Part shown: positions 4,222 to 6,413 of the stretch, piece after piece | Numbering within the stretch: position 1 is the stretch's first letter | Layout of the letters: each line of letters opens with the position of its first letter | Assembly (NCBI GenBank): GCA_023398345.1 | Contig: JAEWSK010000188.1 | Span: 1 to 6,413 of the forward strand | Direction of reading: 5' to 3' | Length of the DNA stretch: 6,413 nucleotides | Source of the DNA: Armatimonadota bacterium | GTDB taxonomy: Bacteria > Armatimonadota > UBA5829 | Notes under the pieces: model-generated | The model's input: only the letters and a program-made list of their open reading frames with translations | The model's database searches: none | Told to the model about the DNA's origin: nothing | Position numbers and translations under genes: made by a program

Positions 4222-6036
4222 ATGATTAATCGGCGGAGTATTGGGGCGACTCTGACGACTTTGATGCTTTTAGTGTTTGTTGTCGGGCCGGCGCGATCTG
4301 AGTTTAAACCGAAAGTTTCATATGGTGCATACGGCAATGCGGCATCGCTGTTAATAAACGGCCGCAACGCTGTAAAATTTGCAGCATACAATGGCAGTCT
4401 TTCTCCTCTGATGCGGGCAAAGATTACCAATGAAAGGCTTGCGGCGCTCGTTTCCGCCAAGCTGGATCCATCTGCGCTCAGCGTCAAAAGCGACAAATTT
4501 TCAGCTCGAATATACGCAGGTGAAAAGCTCATCTGCATAGTTACAAGCAATGATGCTAAGCTCAGCCGAACAACGCCGGTTAATTTGGCAAATTCATGGC
4601 TTTCAAGCATAAAGAATTTGCTGATGATGCCGCCTGTTTCGCTCAGCCAAACCGAATTGACAGTGCCTATCGGCGAGAATCGTCAAGTCGGTGTCGGAGG
4701 AGCCGCAACCGGTCAGATATATGCAAAGACAGATAACGAAAACGTTGCGACAGTAATCTCCGAACCTGCGGGCAGATGTCTGACTATATCGGCAAAGAAT
4801 CTCGGCAAAGCCCTAATCGAGGTCAGCTGCGAAGGCGAACGCGCGACACTGATTGTAAATGTAAAAAAATACGCAGGTAGATTGCCAGGCGGGAAAGTCG
4901 GACAAGTCACGGGCAACCCTTGTCCTTCGTCGCTCGTCTGCTATTGCGCCAGGCAAACTGTCGCCCAAAGCGCGATCCTTGAACCCGGCGCAAGGCTCGA
5001 AGTCGGCGATACCGATTGCAATAACCAAGCGCTTTGGTCGGGCAAAAGCAGACAAGTTAACGTGGACGTAAAGATAGTCGGACCGGATTATATCCCCGTT
5101 AAGGCACGCACAAGCGTAGACATACGCAACGTCACTCTTCCGCGCAAAGAGCCTGTGCAGCTTTTCTATAGCAACGACCCGGAAAGCATCAAAGGCTACC
5201 AATCACTGTTCGCGGGCAAGCTCGAACTCAATCTGCCCACTCGTGTTTTATATCACCATCAAAATGCAATGACTAAGCGCGTTCACTTGATCGTTGAGTT
5301 GGTCAATCCCAATGACACATCAGCGAAAATGAGGGTATGTCGAGGAATTGCGCCGCCGTCAACCAACACGGTTGTAGTCGGCCATGTGGCGGGCAGTGAG
5401 TTTATGAAAGAGTGCTTCAGCGACGTGAGCGTAATTGAAGTTATCCCGCCGCAGTCCAGGCTAGTGCTCGTGTCGGACATGCTGGGCAACAAAGACACCT
5501 CCAGCGGGATTTTACAAGTAAACCAACTGGCGGGTGACAGTGCCTACGTGCGAATAACTGCTGCTGAGCCAATGGTGGACAACGTCTCGCGCGGGACTAT
5601 CGCTCGCGCGTCCGACTCGCGCAATTATAGAATGTCAGATCAGATATATCCGTCTCCTGTAAAGAGCGTGGACGCAGAATATGTAGTCGGCTCGCGCTGG
5701 GCGTTTATATCTATAGGTAAACATGCCATCAACGACACCAGCCAGCAAAAAAAACTCTATGGCAACTACGGTGTGACATATAATATTAACGTGCGCATAT
5801 CCAACCCGACCAACGAAAAAAAGAAGATCAGCCTTATATTCGATCCCACCGCAGGCCCTGCGTCCGGGGTGTTTATGATCGACGGAAAGCTCGCGCTTGT
5901 GAAATACACGCAGCCGCCCGCCGAGATTACGCTGACAACAATGTCGCTGGGTCCGGGCGAATCAAAAATCTGCCGCGTGACAACTGTACCACTGGCCGGT
6001 TCAAACTATCCGGCCACTCTGATTGTAAAATCTTAA
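4222..6036 (+). CDS. Secreted protein with Ig-like/beta-sandwich domains, function unknown
   Basis: The protein has 604 residues from the ATG at 4222; an in-frame TTG at 4159 lies inside the leader hairpin and would bury the signal. Residues 1-26 are a signal peptide (MINRRS, hydrophobic 7-22, cleavage near PARS/EF). Residues about 40-135 form a small alpha/beta region with a helix RAKITNERLAALVSAKL (65-81). Residues about 138-216 resemble a BIG2-type Ig-like domain: TVPIGENRQVGV, then NVATV, LTISAKNLGKALIEVSC and a closing VNV strand. A Cys cluster follows (C234, C240, C242, plus C266), probably disulfide-bonded. The rest (about 275-604) is beta-rich, with two similar modules, each having a strand pattern ending in N-P (VELVNPND at 358-365; VRISNPTN at 524-531). 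I do not recognise a catalytic site. It is exported by Sec and not lipidated; a cell-surface or extracellular role is likely. A GHL10-type gene follows after 94 nt. Stop is TAA. Confidence 0.8.
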   Translation: MINRRSIGATLTTLMLLVFVVGPARSEFKPKVSYGAYGNAASLLINGRNAVKFAAYNGSLSPLMRAKITNERLAALVSAKLDPSALSVKSDKFSARIYAGEKLICIVTSNDAKLSRTTPVNLANSWLSSIKNLLMMPPVSLSQTELTVPIGENRQVGVGGAATGQIYAKTDNENVATVISEPAGRCLTISAKNLGKALIEVSCEGERATLIVNVKKYAGRLPGGKVGQVTGNPCPSSLVCYCARQTVAQSAILEPGARLEVGDTDCNNQALWSGKSRQVNVDVKIVGPDYIPVKARTSVDIRNVTLPRKEPVQLFYSNDPESIKGYQSLFAGKLELNLPTRVLYHHQNAMTKRVHLIVELVNPNDTSAKMRVCRGIAPPSTNTVVVGHVAGSEFMKECFSDVSVIEVIPPQSRLVLVSDMLGNKDTSSGILQVNQLAGDSAYVRITAAEPMVDNVSRGTIARASDSRNYRMSDQIYPSPVKSVDAEYVVGSRWAFISIGKHAINDTSQQKKLYGNYGVTYNINVRISNPTNEKKKISLIFDPTAGPASGVFMIDGKLALVKYTQPPAEITLTTMSLGPGESKICRVTTVPLAGSNYPATLIVKS

Positions 6037-6069
6037 TTGGCGGCATTAAATCTCTGATATCGTGATTTA

Positions 6070-6125
6070 GGCTCCGACTGAGGCATAAGATTATTGTGAG
6101 ACAAAAATCTATATGTCTCGGAGCC
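6070..6125 (+). promoter_or_regulatory. Leader structure hiding the Shine-Dalgarno of the GHL10-type gene
   Basis: GGCTCCGA (6070-6077) pairs perfectly with TCGGAGCC (6118-6125). The GGAG at 6120-6123, 7 nt before the ATG at 6131, lies inside the second arm and would be hidden. A competing stem, GAGAC (6098-6102) with GTCTC (6115-6119) and a 12-nt loop, uses the first bases of the same arm and would leave GGAG free. The two folds exclude each other. There is no T-tract, so translation control is more likely than termination. No known riboswitch class was recognised. Confidence 0.5.
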
Positions 6126-6130
6126 ATTTC

Positions 6131-6413
6131 ATGCTTAAAAGAATTCTACTTGCAGGGATAGCAATTATGTATATAAGCTCAAGTGCCGTGGCTGACAGCA
6201 AGGCAAATTCGCTGGCACGTCAAGAGCGAGCGCAGGCCCGCATAATGTGGTTCGACGCGGAAGCTAACATCTGGACGCTATCGAAACGCGCCGGCGTTCG
6301 CGACATGATTGCAAAGTGCAAGCAAGCGAATATCAATACTATTATAATAGACGTCAAACCTCTGGCTGGGCTGGTGCTTTACAAGAGTAAACTCGCCCCG
6401 CGAATCACGTCAT
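6131..6413 (+). CDS. Secreted glycosyl-hydrolase-like (GHL10/DUF187-type) protein, N-terminal part
   Basis: The first 94 codons are present and the frame is open at the right edge. Residues 1-21 are a signal peptide (MLKR, hydrophobic 5-15, SSAVA before D22). The mature part reads IMWFDAEANIW (38-48), then GVRDMIAKCKQANINTIIIDV (55-75) and VLYKSKLAPR (82-91). This matches, from memory, the opening of GHL10/DUF187 TIM-barrel proteins, whose first beta strand carries W-x-D and whose first helix leads to INTIIxDVK. The family is thought to act on extracellular polysaccharide; the catalytic residues lie beyond the window. The start is set by GGAG at 6120-6123 with a 7-nt spacer. The gene lies 94 nt after the secreted 604-residue protein on the same strand. 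A clear separate promoter is missing (only TTGTAA 6023-6028 and TTAAAT 6046-6051, weak), so co-transcription is likely. Confidence 0.75.
   Translation, partial: MLKRILLAGIAIMYISSSAVADSKANSLARQERAQARIMWFDAEANIWTLSKRAGVRDMIAKCKQANINTIIIDVKPLAGLVLYKSKLAPRITS

Noticed and set aside
4813..5202. A 129-codon minus-strand frame inside the secreted-protein gene
   Set aside because: It is antisense to a gene with signal peptide and domain pattern, and shows no recognisable protein signature.
5580..5630. CGCGCG-rich inverted repeat
   Set aside because: It falls within coding sequence and is explained by Ser-Arg and Ala-Arg codons; no independent sign of function.
1..6413. CRISPR array, tRNA, rRNA, insertion sequence or attachment site
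   Set aside because: No regularly spaced repeats, cloverleaf-like stretch with a T-arm, terminal inverted repeats or transposase motifs were seen on either strand.

Overview
The window looks like chromosomal DNA from a free-living bacterium of moderate GC content. Housekeeping genes (fmt, coaX) lie next to secreted and membrane-anchored proteins of little-known families. The partial glycosyl-hydrolase-like protein at the right edge, the secreted beta-sandwich protein beside it and the SunS-like glycosyltransferase with TPRs resemble, from memory, proteins of Armatimonadota and neighbouring phyla. That placement is a low-confidence inference without any search. No transposase, integrase, phage gene, CRISPR array, rRNA or tRNA was found.

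Left part, minus strand (1-3950), read in transcription order from right to left: a TolB/WD40-like lipoprotein (2920-3882) with its own promoter and strong ribosome binding site; 28 nt later a family 2 glycosyltransferase with a TPR tail (1746-2891); a gene-poor gap of about 300 nt holding a candidate promoter and two weak hairpins; fmt, methionyl-tRNA formyltransferase (300-1238); then the first 61 codons of coaX, type III pantothenate kinase (1-184), with a near-consensus promoter and a terminator-like hairpin directly in front of it. Right part, plus strand (4103-6413): a near-consensus promoter, an 84-nt leader with a strong hairpin, a secreted 604-residue protein (4222-6036), and after 94 nt the start of a secreted GHL10-type protein (6131 to the edge). 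The two arms diverge from the gap at 3883-4221.

The clearest anomaly is in the glycosyltransferase gene. Its frame meets a TAG at 1746-1748, but the same frame continues for 61 more codons of unmistakable TPR sequence to a TGA at 1560. This is either a fresh CAG-to-TAG nonsense change, a recoded amber codon, or a sequence error. The other signals are in RNA leaders. The glycosyltransferase start codon sits in the loop of a perfect 9-bp hairpin. The Shine-Dalgarno of the GHL10 gene is buried in an 8-bp stem that competes with a second stem. The coaX promoter appears to start transcription inside one arm of the terminator hairpin. Two minus-strand promoters share 23 of 30 positions. No wholly new multi-gene system can be claimed from this window; the amber-split gene and the leader structures are the best leads.
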